Shown here: piece after piece, positions 31,214 to 40,477 of the stretch
How positions within the stretch are numbered: the first letter of the stretch is position 1
How the letters are laid out: every line of letters begins with the position of its first letter
Assembly (NCBI RefSeq): GCF_963678635.1
Contig: NC_087063.1
Span: 45,240,101 to 45,304,100 of the forward strand
Source of the DNA: Symsagittifera roscoffensis
Taxonomy: Eukaryota; Xenacoelomorpha; Acoela; Convolutidae
Reading direction: 5' to 3'
Length of the DNA: 64,000 nucleotides
Made by a program: the position numbers and the translations under genes
Notes under the pieces: model-generated
Database searches by the model: none
What the model was told of the DNA's origin: nothing
What the model saw: the letters and a program-made list of their open reading frames with translations, nothing else

Positions 31214-33231
31214 CCACTATAGAACTCGTGTTCTTCCATCTGGCTCATATCTTCCTCATCGGGTGCATATCCCAAACTCTTCATGCCATGTTTGTATGTC
31301 GTGCAATCCGCCACATGATGATCAGCTGACCCGCAGTTAGCGCATGATCTGCGTTTGTCCATGTCATCTCTGGGCTTGTACCATGACGACCTTTGTGGCT
31401 GACTCCCCCCTTGTGTGTTCCTGTTGTCTGAGTACGAGTATTTCTTGGGTTTCATCAGCATGTACTCTCTTGACTTCTGCCTCATTTCTTCTGGAGTTGG
31501 TGCACTGTCTTTCGACAATGTGTAGTACGTTGCTAACATCGTTCTCAAGTCATCACTCTTTACCCCATCAATGAACTTTGAGGCGATGCTGAAGTTCCTT
31601 CGATTGGTAGATTCTTCTGGGTCACTCCTTCTTCTCAAGCTCTCAAGATCATCTAGGAACCTGTCTATCGATTCATCGTCCCTTTGTCTCCTCTTTTCAA
31701 ATCGCATCATCGCTTGATGACCCTTCATGCCTGAGCCGAATCTATTTAACAATATTTCAAAGATTTTGTCCGCTGTGTCGCGTTCCTCTTCTTTCTTCGC
31801 AACCACGCATTTCAGTGCCGTGCCTTCCAGATTGCTCAGTATTGCTGTGCATGCTTGCCTCTCATCATTCAAGTTGTCTTGTTCTAAGTGCAACCTCATG
31901 ACTTCTACCCAAGTGTCAATGCATCCATCTGAATCATCTTTGAACTCCTTTGGTTTCTTGAAGGTTTTCCTGGATTTGTTGCTTCCTCTGTCACTCGAGT
32001 CGGTGTTCCTTGTGGCGAAGGCTTCTAGCGTCCTGTTCATCATTTCCCAGGTGCTTGCCCACGTCATGGCATCCGGTCCCACGTTGTTGTGAGTCGTGGA
32101 GTCCCCTGGACCACTGGTTGTGTTCGCTGTTCCATTTTTTATAATGGCCCTGGCCCCCACCGGTGCCGTAATCGCGGCCTCCTGGGTTGCTGGTAACGGT
32201 GTTGACTTTCGTTTGTTCCTTTGAGGCTCCACAAAGTCCACTCTATTACCTTGTGTCCGCTCTGCAGCTGGCCTGTCTTGTTGTGTTGAATTCCTCAAAA
32301 TAGCGTCTAGCTTTGTCTGTATTGCACTTGAGCTCTCAGCCTGTTCCCTACTCATCGTATCCATTCTCGTTTCTAAACTCCCTAACTGGCTATTCACTGC
32401 GTCATATCGCTGCTTCATTTCTCGCATGTATTTTCTGATGTTCTTGTCTCGCTCTTCATCAGTGGTTTCTACTTTGTCAGACATCTGCTGAAGCTTTTCC
32501 TCCGTTGCTCTCGCTAGATGGAAATAGTTGTCCAAGTACTCATGTTTGTTATTTCTCATTTCCTTCCTTATCACATTTCTATCCTCTTCGCTGTGCTTCA
32601 GTTTCTCATCTATCTGATCTATCTTCGCCACCAAGTCGCTTAGCTCAAGAGTCGTCGTTCCATGGTCCGTTGTTGTCCTGTAGTCGGTCGCTGGTCCCGG
32701 TTTTCTCTGACCCTCGTTCTGATCGGTCTCTGTCGTTCTCGTGGATACTGTTCCGAATGTTTTGCTTTTCTCGACTTTTGTCTCCTCCACTGCTGCGTCC
32801 TTTGATCTCATTACGACCATCATCGCTAATCTTTCAGTAAAAGACGTTCTCTTTTGAGACTCATCCTTAACTGTTTCTGGCGTGATGCCTGTTGTGTCTT
32901 CCACGTTGTCTATCGGTGAGAACTCTATGGGTTTCGGGTTAGGTTCTTCCGCATTGGGCATTGGAGTTGACTCTGTCGTCATCTTTCCTGCTTCATCCAC
33001 ACTTTGATCAGGTGTCTCTAGATCAATCTCAATGGTGGGTTCTACTCGTTCCCCTTCCGTGCCCTCTTTTGCTCTGTTCTCCGTGGTACTCCTCGTGCTG
33101 ACCATAATAACTGAAAAGTTCTTCTTTGTTACCTTCGGACCCATTGATGTTGTTTTACGTAGCGACGAGTTATACTTCGTCTTCGCTTCGGTAGATCTTC
33201 TTTCAGCTACCGGTACCCTGCTCCGCCTCAT
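31210..33231 (-). CDS. gag: Gag polyprotein
   Basis: A 673-codon frame starting with ATG at 33231, intact. The N-terminal ~200 residues are charged and low-complexity; a coiled-coil stretch follows (about residues 200-300). The capsid-like helical domain of gypsy Gag is at about 430-600, with landmarks WVEVMRLHLEQDNL, SNLEGTALKCVV, LLNRFGSG and SIDRFLDDLESL. Near the end is a CCHC knuckle, CANCGSADHHVADC (C-x2-C-x4-H-x4-C), for RNA binding. A second knuckle begins the overlapping pol frame. Gag assembles the virus-like particle that packages the RNA. Confidence 0.92.
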   Translation of the reverse strand: MRRSRVPVAERRSTEAKTKYNSSLRKTTSMGPKVTKKNFSVIMVSTRSTTENRAKEGTEGERVEPTIEIDLETPDQSVDEAGKMTTESTPMPNAEEPNPKPIEFSPIDNVEDTTGITPETVKDESQKRTSFTERLAMMVVMRSKDAAVEETKVEKSKTFGTVSTRTTETDQNEGQRKPGPATDYRTTTDHGTTTLELSDLVAKIDQIDEKLKHSEEDRNVIRKEMRNNKHEYLDNYFHLARATEEKLQQMSDKVETTDEERDKNIRKYMREMKQRYDAVNSQLGSLETRMDTMSREQAESSSAIQTKLDAILRNSTQQDRPAAERTQGNRVDFVEPQRNKRKSTPLPATQEAAITAPVGARAIIKNGTANTTSGPGDSTTHNNVGPDAMTWASTWEMMNRTLEAFATRNTDSSDRGSNKSRKTFKKPKEFKDDSDGCIDTWVEVMRLHLEQDNLNDERQACTAILSNLEGTALKCVVAKKEEERDTADKIFEILLNRFGSGMKGHQAMMRFEKRRQRDDESIDRFLDDLESLRRRSDPEESTNRRNFSIASKFIDGVKSDDLRTMLATYYTLSKDSAPTPEEMRQKSREYMLMKPKKYSYSDNRNTQGGSQPQRSSWYKPRDDMDKRRSCANCGSADHHVADCTTYKHGMKSLGYAPDEEDMSQMEEHEFYSG

Positions 33232-33496
33232 TATTTACAATTGTTACTATTAACAGTATTACTATCTGCAAAATTCTACTCTAAGGTTAAAACCTCTTTT
33301 GACAAAATTTTTATAAAAAGAAATTGACATTTTGCTAAAAACAACTTTTCTTAAGCTCTTGAAAATTTTATATGTTTGGCTAGGATAGAAAATATGATTT
33401 TACAATTGGTTACTTCAACCTGACTTAGTACTCTTTTAGTACCCCCCTTCCTAATGGTGTTCCAAGACTTTCTCTCTACCGTCTCAAGACTATTCA

Positions 33497-34165
33497 GTGT
33501 TGTCCCAGTACTTCTTATTAGTGTCCCCAGACCACTGTCCCAAGACCCTTGCCCTAAGTCTGCTGTCCCAAGACTACTGTCCCAAGACTACTGTCCCAAG
33601 ACTAATGTCCCAAGACCAACGTCCCAAGACTAGTGTCCCAAGACTAATTTCCCAAGACCAACGTCCCAAGACTAGTGTCCCAAGACTAATGTCCCAAGAC
33701 CACCGTCCCAAGACCAATGGCCCAAGACCAATGTCCCAAGATCACTGTCCCAAGACCACTGTCCTAAGACCAATGGCCCAAGACCAATGTCCTAATACCA
33801 ATGTCCCAAGACCAATGTCCCAAGACCAATGTCCCAAGACCACTGTCCCAAGACCAATGTCCCAAGACCAATGTCCCAAGACCACAGTTCCAAGACCAAT
33901 GTCCCAAGACCACTGTCCCAAGACCACTGTCCCAAGACCAATGTCCCAAGACCACTGTCCCAACACCAACGTCCCAAGACCAATGTCCCAAGACTGTTTC
34001 GTACCAAGACTGCTCTGGTCCAAGACTGTCCCAAGGCTTCACTGTCCCAAGACTGTCCCAAGACTCCTCTGTCCCGTGACTGTCCCAAGACCGTGTTGCT
34101 CCAAGACTGTCCCCAGACTGCAATGTCCCAAGACTTCTTCGGTACTGTCCCAAGACTCGTCACTG
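33497..34165. repeat. 14-bp minisatellite
   Basis: About 45 tandem copies of GTCCCAAGACCAAT and variants (ACCACT, ACTAGT, ACCAAC at the variable end). Copies at the edges are more diverged, and the central block (about 33780-33980) is the most uniform. The array lies in the untranslated leader of the LTR element. Confidence 0.95.
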
Positions 34166-35053
34166 AGTGTCTGGATATCGGGTCTCTTCTTTTTTTTCGT
34201 TGTAGGGACTATTGAACCACTGTACCTTTTACCACCACTTGAGCTCTAGTAAAAATTTTCCCAAAATCCCTATCTTAATGGCCAAAACCCAAATACTAAT
34301 CCCCCTGTATTTGTCTCGATCTCTATGTTTCAGGCTATTTGAAACCCTAAATTCCCCGCAGGTATCTCGTGATCACCTGTTCGTTAAAATACCAACAACA
34401 AATTTTCACCCAAAACATAAAAATTTAAACCGGAAAAATTTCAAAAACAGATGGATGAATTCCCCTGAAATTCAAGGTTGACCGATGTCAATCTTTGTCC
34501 GAAAAAAATGTCTGGTACCCGAATGCCACGCGTTTTCCTCCCCCCTGCTAGCGATCTTATGGGGTATCTCAAAAACTGTCTATATCCGTTCCCCCCTACC
34601 GATCCGACCAAGGTACCTACCTTAACCTGATTTTAATTTTGGATATCCGCTTCTTATAACCAACGCGTGTAAATATCTAATGTAACTAAATCGACGATGC
34701 GGAACAATTAGTTACTCTAACGTGTCCCCCCTTTTTACAATTTACAACCGCTAACCTCTAACCTAACCAGTCCCCCTGCTAACCTCTCCCCTCTTTAGCC
34801 CCCCTCTTAAGCCGAAAAATCCCTTAAGCGCCGGGTGCTAAACCTCTCGAGAGAAAACCGTAGACCTATTTCCAGGCCTGCTTGTGCAAAAACTTCCTCA
34901 AAACAATGGGGCTCCGCTTATCCAATTTTACACTTATCTCCTATAACGTAATGTGGATTCTAACGATACCCGTTGCCCAACTTGAGAACACCCCTGTGCG
35001 TCCTCTTGTAGTGATCCTGTGCTGGTTGTCTCTGTTCTGCACTTGACAGCAGC

Positions 35054-35260
35054 ACCACTTTCCCACTTGGCTGGTCACCTCTTCCAGTCAAGTTTCCAGT
35101 GGGTTCAGCTCAGTACTTCTGAACCACTTTCCCACTCGGCTGGTCACCTCTTCCAGTCAAGTCTCCTAGTGGTCCGGTTCGATCCTTGTGAACCACTTTC
35201 CCACTCGACTGGTCACCTCTTCCAGTCAAGTCTCCTAGTGGTCCGGCTAGGTTGCAATCT
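35054..35260. repeat. Three tandem copies of a 69-bp unit
   Basis: ACCACTTTCCCACT-GGCTGG followed by TCACCTCTTCCAGTCAAGT begins at 35054, 35123 and 35192, a 69-bp period. The last two copies are almost identical. It lies in the leader of the LTR element. Confidence 0.9.
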
Positions 35261-35679
35261 ATCTGAAAACCCTTAACAACGCCCCCCACTCGGGCACCTT
35301 ATTGAAGTCACTGGTTTAAATTGCTAGATTGATCGAAACGATCGGTCTTATAAAACAGTATGGGTATACTATTTATTTAATATAAAGGTTTGAACTAAAT
35401 GATACGCTATCAAAGTCTTTCGTTTTATGGTTTTTGTTCCTTTTTCTATACTTTTTTCTTGTTTTTGTTTCCCTAGTTACCCCCCCCCCCCCTTACTCGG
35501 TTAGCTAGGCCTCGTTCGGCGAGCGTACCAGGAAGTTTTCTCAAGTTTTCTTAAAAAGCTATCACGGTACAACCGGAAGATTACACGTTCCCGCTGAACC
35601 GTACCACCGATACTCTAGAATGGGCATGCAGCCCGGAGCTGTGTCAAGTGGGTTCGACTCCGTAGTCATGATGTCGTAA

Positions 35680-35697
35680 AAACACCCAGGAGCGCCA
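35680..35697 (-). promoter_or_regulatory. Candidate primer-binding site
   Basis: On the coding strand, TGGCGCTCCTGGGTG starts 11 nt after the end of the 5' LTR. It begins with the TGG expected opposite a tRNA 3' CCA end. The 11-nt gap is larger than usual and the matching tRNA is not identified. Confidence 0.45.
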
Positions 35698-35708
35698 TAA
35701 AAACACTA

Positions 35709-36608
35709 TGTAACAGTCGCCTACTTCGGTCACATATGAGGCTTAAGAAAAATAGGCCCCATAACCATTGGCTCAAGAGTCAGGGACACTATTTCTTGTG
35801 TTTTTCTACCTCAAGAACGGTCGGAGCCACTTCGGTTCGCTTGCGACATGAGACTAGAACCCGTTACAGCTTAAATGCTACTACCAAAATATCCCCCCAC
35901 TCTAGAAAATAAGAAAGTCCCCATAATTAGGTCTCGAAATACCCAAAATACACGAACGCCGTTAAAAACATGGTCGGAACAATCCGTTAAGTCACTTTTT
36001 ATTGGACAGTGGAACTTTAATCCATTTCAGATGCATCAACCTAAAACTCGCCTTATCTCAACATAACAATCATAAAACACACTCGAGAAAATTAAATTGG
36101 GGACTCACATGTTGATGCACTCGAGTACAAGGAGTAATTAGATTGATAAGCAACTCAAGAATTAGATAATATAACTAGATAAGTTTAATGCTGATCAGTT
36201 TTGATAACAGAAGTAAATTCTGACTCTAGAATTTGAGTTTTTGTATGAACCATTGGGACACTCAAGCTGTCCACCTTTCCATTCATTGAAGGCTCCTTCT
36301 GGTTCGTTTCGAATAGTTTTTCTCTCTTCTTTTGATTATTTCTCCTCCTATTTCAGGATAAGACAGCTCTACTCGTGTCTTATTTTGTATCGGGAAATTG
36401 CGAATATCAATTTCCCGCTGTTTTATTCAAGTACTTTCCCGCGATTGTAAATCGGTCGTTCTGCTTTTTCACTTTTTGTTTTCAGTTGGTGCGAGAAAAC
36501 TGAGCATGACAGGCTCCATTCGAAATTTTGAAAATTAAAACTTCACTCCAAAATTACGTATTTTCGTGTCCCTCAAGGTCAAACTTCCAGACATGACCGA
36601 CTGGCACA
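35709..36608 (-). repeat. 5' LTR of the giant LTR element
   Basis: 900 bp, the partner of 14053-14948 in direct orientation. On the coding strand it runs from TGTGCC to GTTACA. It should contain the promoter and polyadenylation region; I do not see a convincing TATA box. Confidence 0.95.
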
Positions 36609-39285
36609 TTACTGTGCAAAACAAAGTCTGAAAATGATGGATCTTTATCGTAAGCAATAGCAAGGCGACTTAAGCAAGGGCAATACGGAAACCTGGATGG
36701 ACAATATAACGAAGGAAAGGCGCTGCAAATGCGCTTGTTGAAAGGAAATAGAAGAAAAACTGAAACTGAAGCACAACAGTTCAACAAACTAATGAATACT
36801 GGAAAAATACCAAGCGCATTTGCAAAATTAACAGACACATCTAAAGGCGTTCTTTCGCTCGACGAGATTGTCAAAGGTAAGACATAGAACAGACTCTCAT
36901 AGAGAAACACCCACCATCTAAACCAATTGATGAGAACTATATTACACCAGTCTCAAACGAAACAATTCCTTTCCATCCATCGATATTTGATCAGATAAAC
37001 GGTCAACATATCAAGAAGGCAGACCATCTGGCCTCAATGCAAATGAATGGAGACGTATTTTAACACACTTCGGGCAATAATCAGTTGAAATTTCAAAAAA
37101 AATTGCTAAAATTGCCAAAAAAAATGGCCACAGAAGAACTAAATCCAGAACTAATGGAACCATATAACGCATGCAGATTAATACCCTTAGATAAGAATCC
37201 AGGGGTAAGACCCACAGGCATAGGAGAAGTTATAAGTAGGATAATAGGGCGAACAATAACTAAATGCCTAAAAACGAAAAAATCATGTCGTTCGGTTCAA
37301 ACTACCAACACTGCCTAGAACAAAAATGTGGCATTGAATATGCGATCCTAACGCTAAGAGATCAATACAGCAAAACTTCCGCCGATGCTGTTTTACTGAT
37401 AGATGCCGAAAACGCTTTCAACTCGCTGAACCGAAAGCTGGCATTAAAAAACATCGAAAATACCTGCCCTTCGCTTTTAACAGCGATTAAGAACTCCTAC
37501 TCCAACCCATCTAAACTATTCGTTAACAAAAAAACAATCTACTCTCAAGAAGGGACAACCCAGGGGGATCCACTAGCAATGGCCATGTACGGTCTAGCCA
37601 TAATACCCCTCATAAAACGTTTATCAGTAGACGATGTAATCCAGAAATGGTACGCAGACGACGGAAACGCAGTCGGTAAATTAAGCAATCTACGAACCGT
37701 CCTCGATAAAATTGTATCACTGGGTAAATTTTTCGGCTACCACGTGAAAGCATCCAAATGCCAACTCATTGTCAACGATAAAAAAACTCGGTGAAGCTCA
37801 GAAAATCTTCGCAAATACAGGAATCACTATAAAAGCAGGAGCTCGAGAGCTTGGTTCAGTTATAGGAACAGAATCTGAATGTAAAAATTTCCTCAAATTT
37901 CAACAGAATGAGCAAATCAAAATTTTGAAAAAACTAACGAAAAGTGCTAAAACCTCCCCTCAAAACGTTTATGCCTGCTATACTAAAGGAGTTCAAGAAA
38001 AGCTTTCATTTCTTGCCAGGACAACGCCCAACACTATGGAAAACTTAGAAATATGTGAAAATATTATCAAAGAACAATTATTACCTAACCTAGTCAGTAA
38101 AGACACTTTAAACCCCCAGTTCCGTGAGATATCTTCCTTGCCCCTTAAAATGGGCAGACTTAACATCAAGCTGCCATCCGATCATGAAAGCTACCTAGAA
38201 TGGTCTAAGGAAACATCACTAGTACAGGAATCTCAAGATCATATTACAGCAGTAACACAGCAAGAAAAAATATGTGCGAAAATCAAAAAATTGAAAACTG
38301 ATAGAACAAATCGAAAAAAAAACAAACCTCATAACTCGTTAAATGAAACAGATAAATACGCAATCGACCTGGCCTCTGAAAAGGGAGCCTCTAACTGGCT
38401 CAATGCTCTACCACTGAGCAGATACAACTTCAACCTGAATAAATAAGAGTTCAGAGATAGTATTTACTTAAGATACGGATGGGAACCAACCAAAACCCCA
38501 CTCACATGTGCATGTGGTGCTGATTTTAACTTGAAACATGCGCTTCACTGTGCAAAGGGTGGTTACACACACATAAGACACAATGAAATTAGAGACACAT
38601 TCGCCAACCTCATGAACGAGGTTTGCCATGACGTCGAGAGTGAGCCAAAATTTCATTGTTGCAAGGCGAAAGCTTTGTCAACAATTCAACTATAACTGAA
38701 GATGAGGCACGACTTGACATTAAGGCAAACGGACTCTGGGGTTCACGATTCAGCCGCGCTTTCTTTGATGTGAAAATTTTCAACCCCCATGCCAAAACAT
38801 CGCGAAAACTGCATAAGGATGCATACAAATAACACGAAACGCTGAAGAACTCCAAATATCAGCAAAGAATTTTAAACGTAGAGCAGAGTAGCTTCTGCCC
38901 GCTAATTTTTGGATACACCGATGGCGCTGTTCCAACAGCCACGCGGACGATGCAGCGATTGGCCGAAAAACTAAGTGAAAAAAGACAAGAAAGCTATCCA
39001 GAATCTATAAACTACATAAGACCTAAAATAAGCTTCGCGCTCCTGAGGAGCTCTAAATTTTGTATAAGGGGCTGCAGATCGCTACGCAAAGTTCAATTTA
39101 TCGACAACTCCATAAGCGCTATTGTAGAGGAAGGACGGCTAAGATATATTAACATTACGACGATGCATTTAATGCTGATTTATGACTTCATTGCTGATAT
39201 ATATTCATTTTTATATCGCTGGGATGGCCCTATCCAGCTTGTGCACTTACCGTAACTAAACGGAAGGGCCCCTTTTGTAATTTTT
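36609..39285 (+). pseudogene. RT retroelement copy A, 3' part (RT plus C-terminal nuclease-like domain)
   Basis: Continues the ORF cut at 14052. In order: a pre-RT region in broken frames (36609-37080); RT domain in frames 37085-37318, 37264-37794 and 37769-38446, with SQEGTTQGDPLAM and WYADDGNAVG (catalytic Asp pair); then, after a stop at 38444, a Cys-His knuckle CACGADFNLKHALHC and RHNEIRD around 38500-38600; then EARLDIKANG and AFFDVKIFNPHAK around 38705-38795. The knuckle followed by Arg-His and an Asp-rich PD-(D/E)xK-like segment is the layout of non-LTR elements with a C-terminal restriction-like endonuclease (R2/R4-like), a tentative placement. At least four frameshifts or stops make it non-functional. 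The last part of the ORF reads to 39255. Confidence 0.8.
39063..39200 (+). repeat. Inverted repeat arm (3' tail of copy A)
   Basis: The coding tail around GATGCATTTAATGCTGATTT matches the reverse complement of 39590-39729 with scattered differences. The two arms are the 3' tails of copies A and B, which face each other with about 390 bp between. Confidence 0.88.
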
Positions 39286-39589
39286 TTTTTATTTTTACAA
39301 AGCGATTGAAAAACACAACCACCTGCATTAAAAACCTTTTATATGATTGACTAGTCGACGATACATGGGTAGACCACATGAAGCCGAAAGTAAAACATTG
39401 GAAACGAGCAATGAACGCAAAGAAACAGAAAGCAAAAAAAACTGACTTCTTTTGTGAAATCTCAGCCTTTCGAATTCCAAAAAAAAACAGTTGGCCTCAT
39501 TTGATTTGTCAATAAATTGCTTATGTCCTTTTGGAGTGATTGTATTTTTTTAATATTCCTTTTTGTTTTTTTTTTATATCAGAACACTT

Positions 39590-39729
39590 TATCTCTTTAT
39601 CAATAAAGTCATAAATCAGCATTAAATGCATCGTTGTAATGTTAATTTATCTTAGAGGTCCTTCCTCTACAAAAGCGCTAACGGAGTTTTTGATAATTGA
39701 ACTTTGCGCAGCGATCTGAACCACCTTAT
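39590..39729 (-). pseudogene. RT retroelement copy B, 3' tail
   Basis: This is the downstream end of copy B on the minus strand, separated from the rest of copy B (43426-45240) by the Penelope-like element. On the minus strand it encodes the same C-terminal stretch as copy A (39063-39200). Confidence 0.85.
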
Positions 39730-39742
39730 ACAAAGTATAGAG
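39730..39742. repeat. Target-site duplication, left
   Basis: ACAAAGTATAGAG, repeated exactly at 43413-43425 on the other side of the Penelope-like element. In copy A the uninterrupted sequence has a single equivalent site (about 39055-39070), confirming an insertion. Confidence 0.85.
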
Positions 39743-40084
39743 AAGGCGTTAAAATTGTAAATTCAAACAAACGTTTTTGCACATTTTTGTGCATCTTCAG
39801 GTTTTAAAAATTCTAAACTATCTGTACAAAATGATCAAAGATCATAAAAAGTGTCATACACATCATTATTTCAAAATTTAAAAAATTCAACCAATCAAAA
39901 CTTTACAAATAATACTGAAATTATGTAACAACTATTATGTAACAATTTTAGACATTTTGTCACAAATTTCTGAGAGTTATCACCTTTTTTGCTTTTACAA
40001 TTTCGTTTTGTCGCTAATTTTCATGCTAGCATGTAAGTTATTTCAAAATTTTTTTTTTTTAGCCAGAATTTTTCGATTCTGGAA

Positions 40085-40477
40085 CTATAGCCTTAGTGTC
40101 AGCTCCCTACTTCTAAACTCATCGCGCGTGTTAATTGCCGGTCTCTCTTTCCTAATGTGCAGCGCCTCTAATGTAAGTAACTTGATGCTGCTGGACGCCT
40201 GGTCGATAATTTTCCATTTAAACTCAGACTTACCACTCTCACTAATAAACAGCCTGATATGCTGACCAACTGGGGTATCCTCTTTTCGGTGTTCCTCAAT
40301 CCTTGTGGTGAGATGTCGGACCGTCTGGCCAACATAGATGGATTTGCACCCACAACAATCAAGTCTATACACCACTTTTGATTTCAGTTCACTGGCAAAG
40401 GAGGATTTTAGAGAGGGCATACAAGTTCTCATTTTTCTGGTCGTGAATAGTATCTGCGCATTGGTGATATCGCGCAT
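40085..40477 (-). pseudogene. GIY-YIG endonuclease domain of the Penelope-like element
   Basis: VVYRLDCCGCKSIYVGQTVR followed by HLTTRIEEHRKED is a GIY-YIG nuclease core (here the second motif is YVG), with the conserved Arg and the Cys pair typical of Penelope-like elements. It is the C-terminal domain; its nicking activity provides the target primer. The frame continues to RSRELTLRL. A register change separates it from the preceding linker frames (40429-40755). Confidence 0.88.

Larger units (their letters stand above)
33232..35679 (-). other. 5' leader of the giant element
   Basis: About 2.4 kb between the primer-binding region and gag, with no supported coding frame. It contains the 14-bp minisatellite (33497-34165), an AT-rich block around 34250-34700, and three 69-bp repeats (35054-35260). 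Long frames read across the minisatellite in all registers because 14 is not a multiple of 3; they are artefacts. A packaging signal or internal translation start would be expected here, but I cannot point to one. Confidence 0.7.
14053..36608 (-). mobile_element. Giant Ty3/gypsy-type LTR retrotransposon, 22.6 kb
   Basis: The element is bounded by direct LTRs (14053-14948 and 35709-36608) that start TGTAAC and end GGCACA on the plus strand. It is transcribed on the minus strand: 5' LTR on the right, a ~2.5-kb leader with minisatellites, gag, protease, RT/RNase H, integrase with a GPY/F-like tail, then about 10 kb of accessory ORFs, a purine-rich tract and the 3' LTR. The order RT, RNase H, integrase marks it as Ty3/gypsy rather than copia. 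It interrupts RT element copy A: the flanks ...CAATTATTA and TTACTGTGC... overlap by 3-4 bp, consistent with a very short target-site duplication. The LTRs differ at about two dozen positions by eye (roughly 2-3%). pol and the accessory block contain frameshifts and stops, so this copy is not autonomous as it stands. Confidence 0.93.

Noticed and set aside
33497..34249. A 250-codon frame of repeated Pro-Lys-Thr/Pro-Arg-Pro-Met units, and similar frames on the other strand
   Set aside because: The 14-bp repeat keeps all frames open; the coding appearance is a consequence of periodicity, not a protein.
35640..35665. tRNA gene suggested by GTGGGTTCGACTCC near the primer-binding region
   Set aside because: It resembles a B box, but no A box or cloverleaf can be formed; it lies in the leader of the LTR element.
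38468..38855. Minus-strand frames in RT copy A
   Set aside because: They are antisense to the recognisable knuckle and nuclease-like coding sequence of the plus strand.
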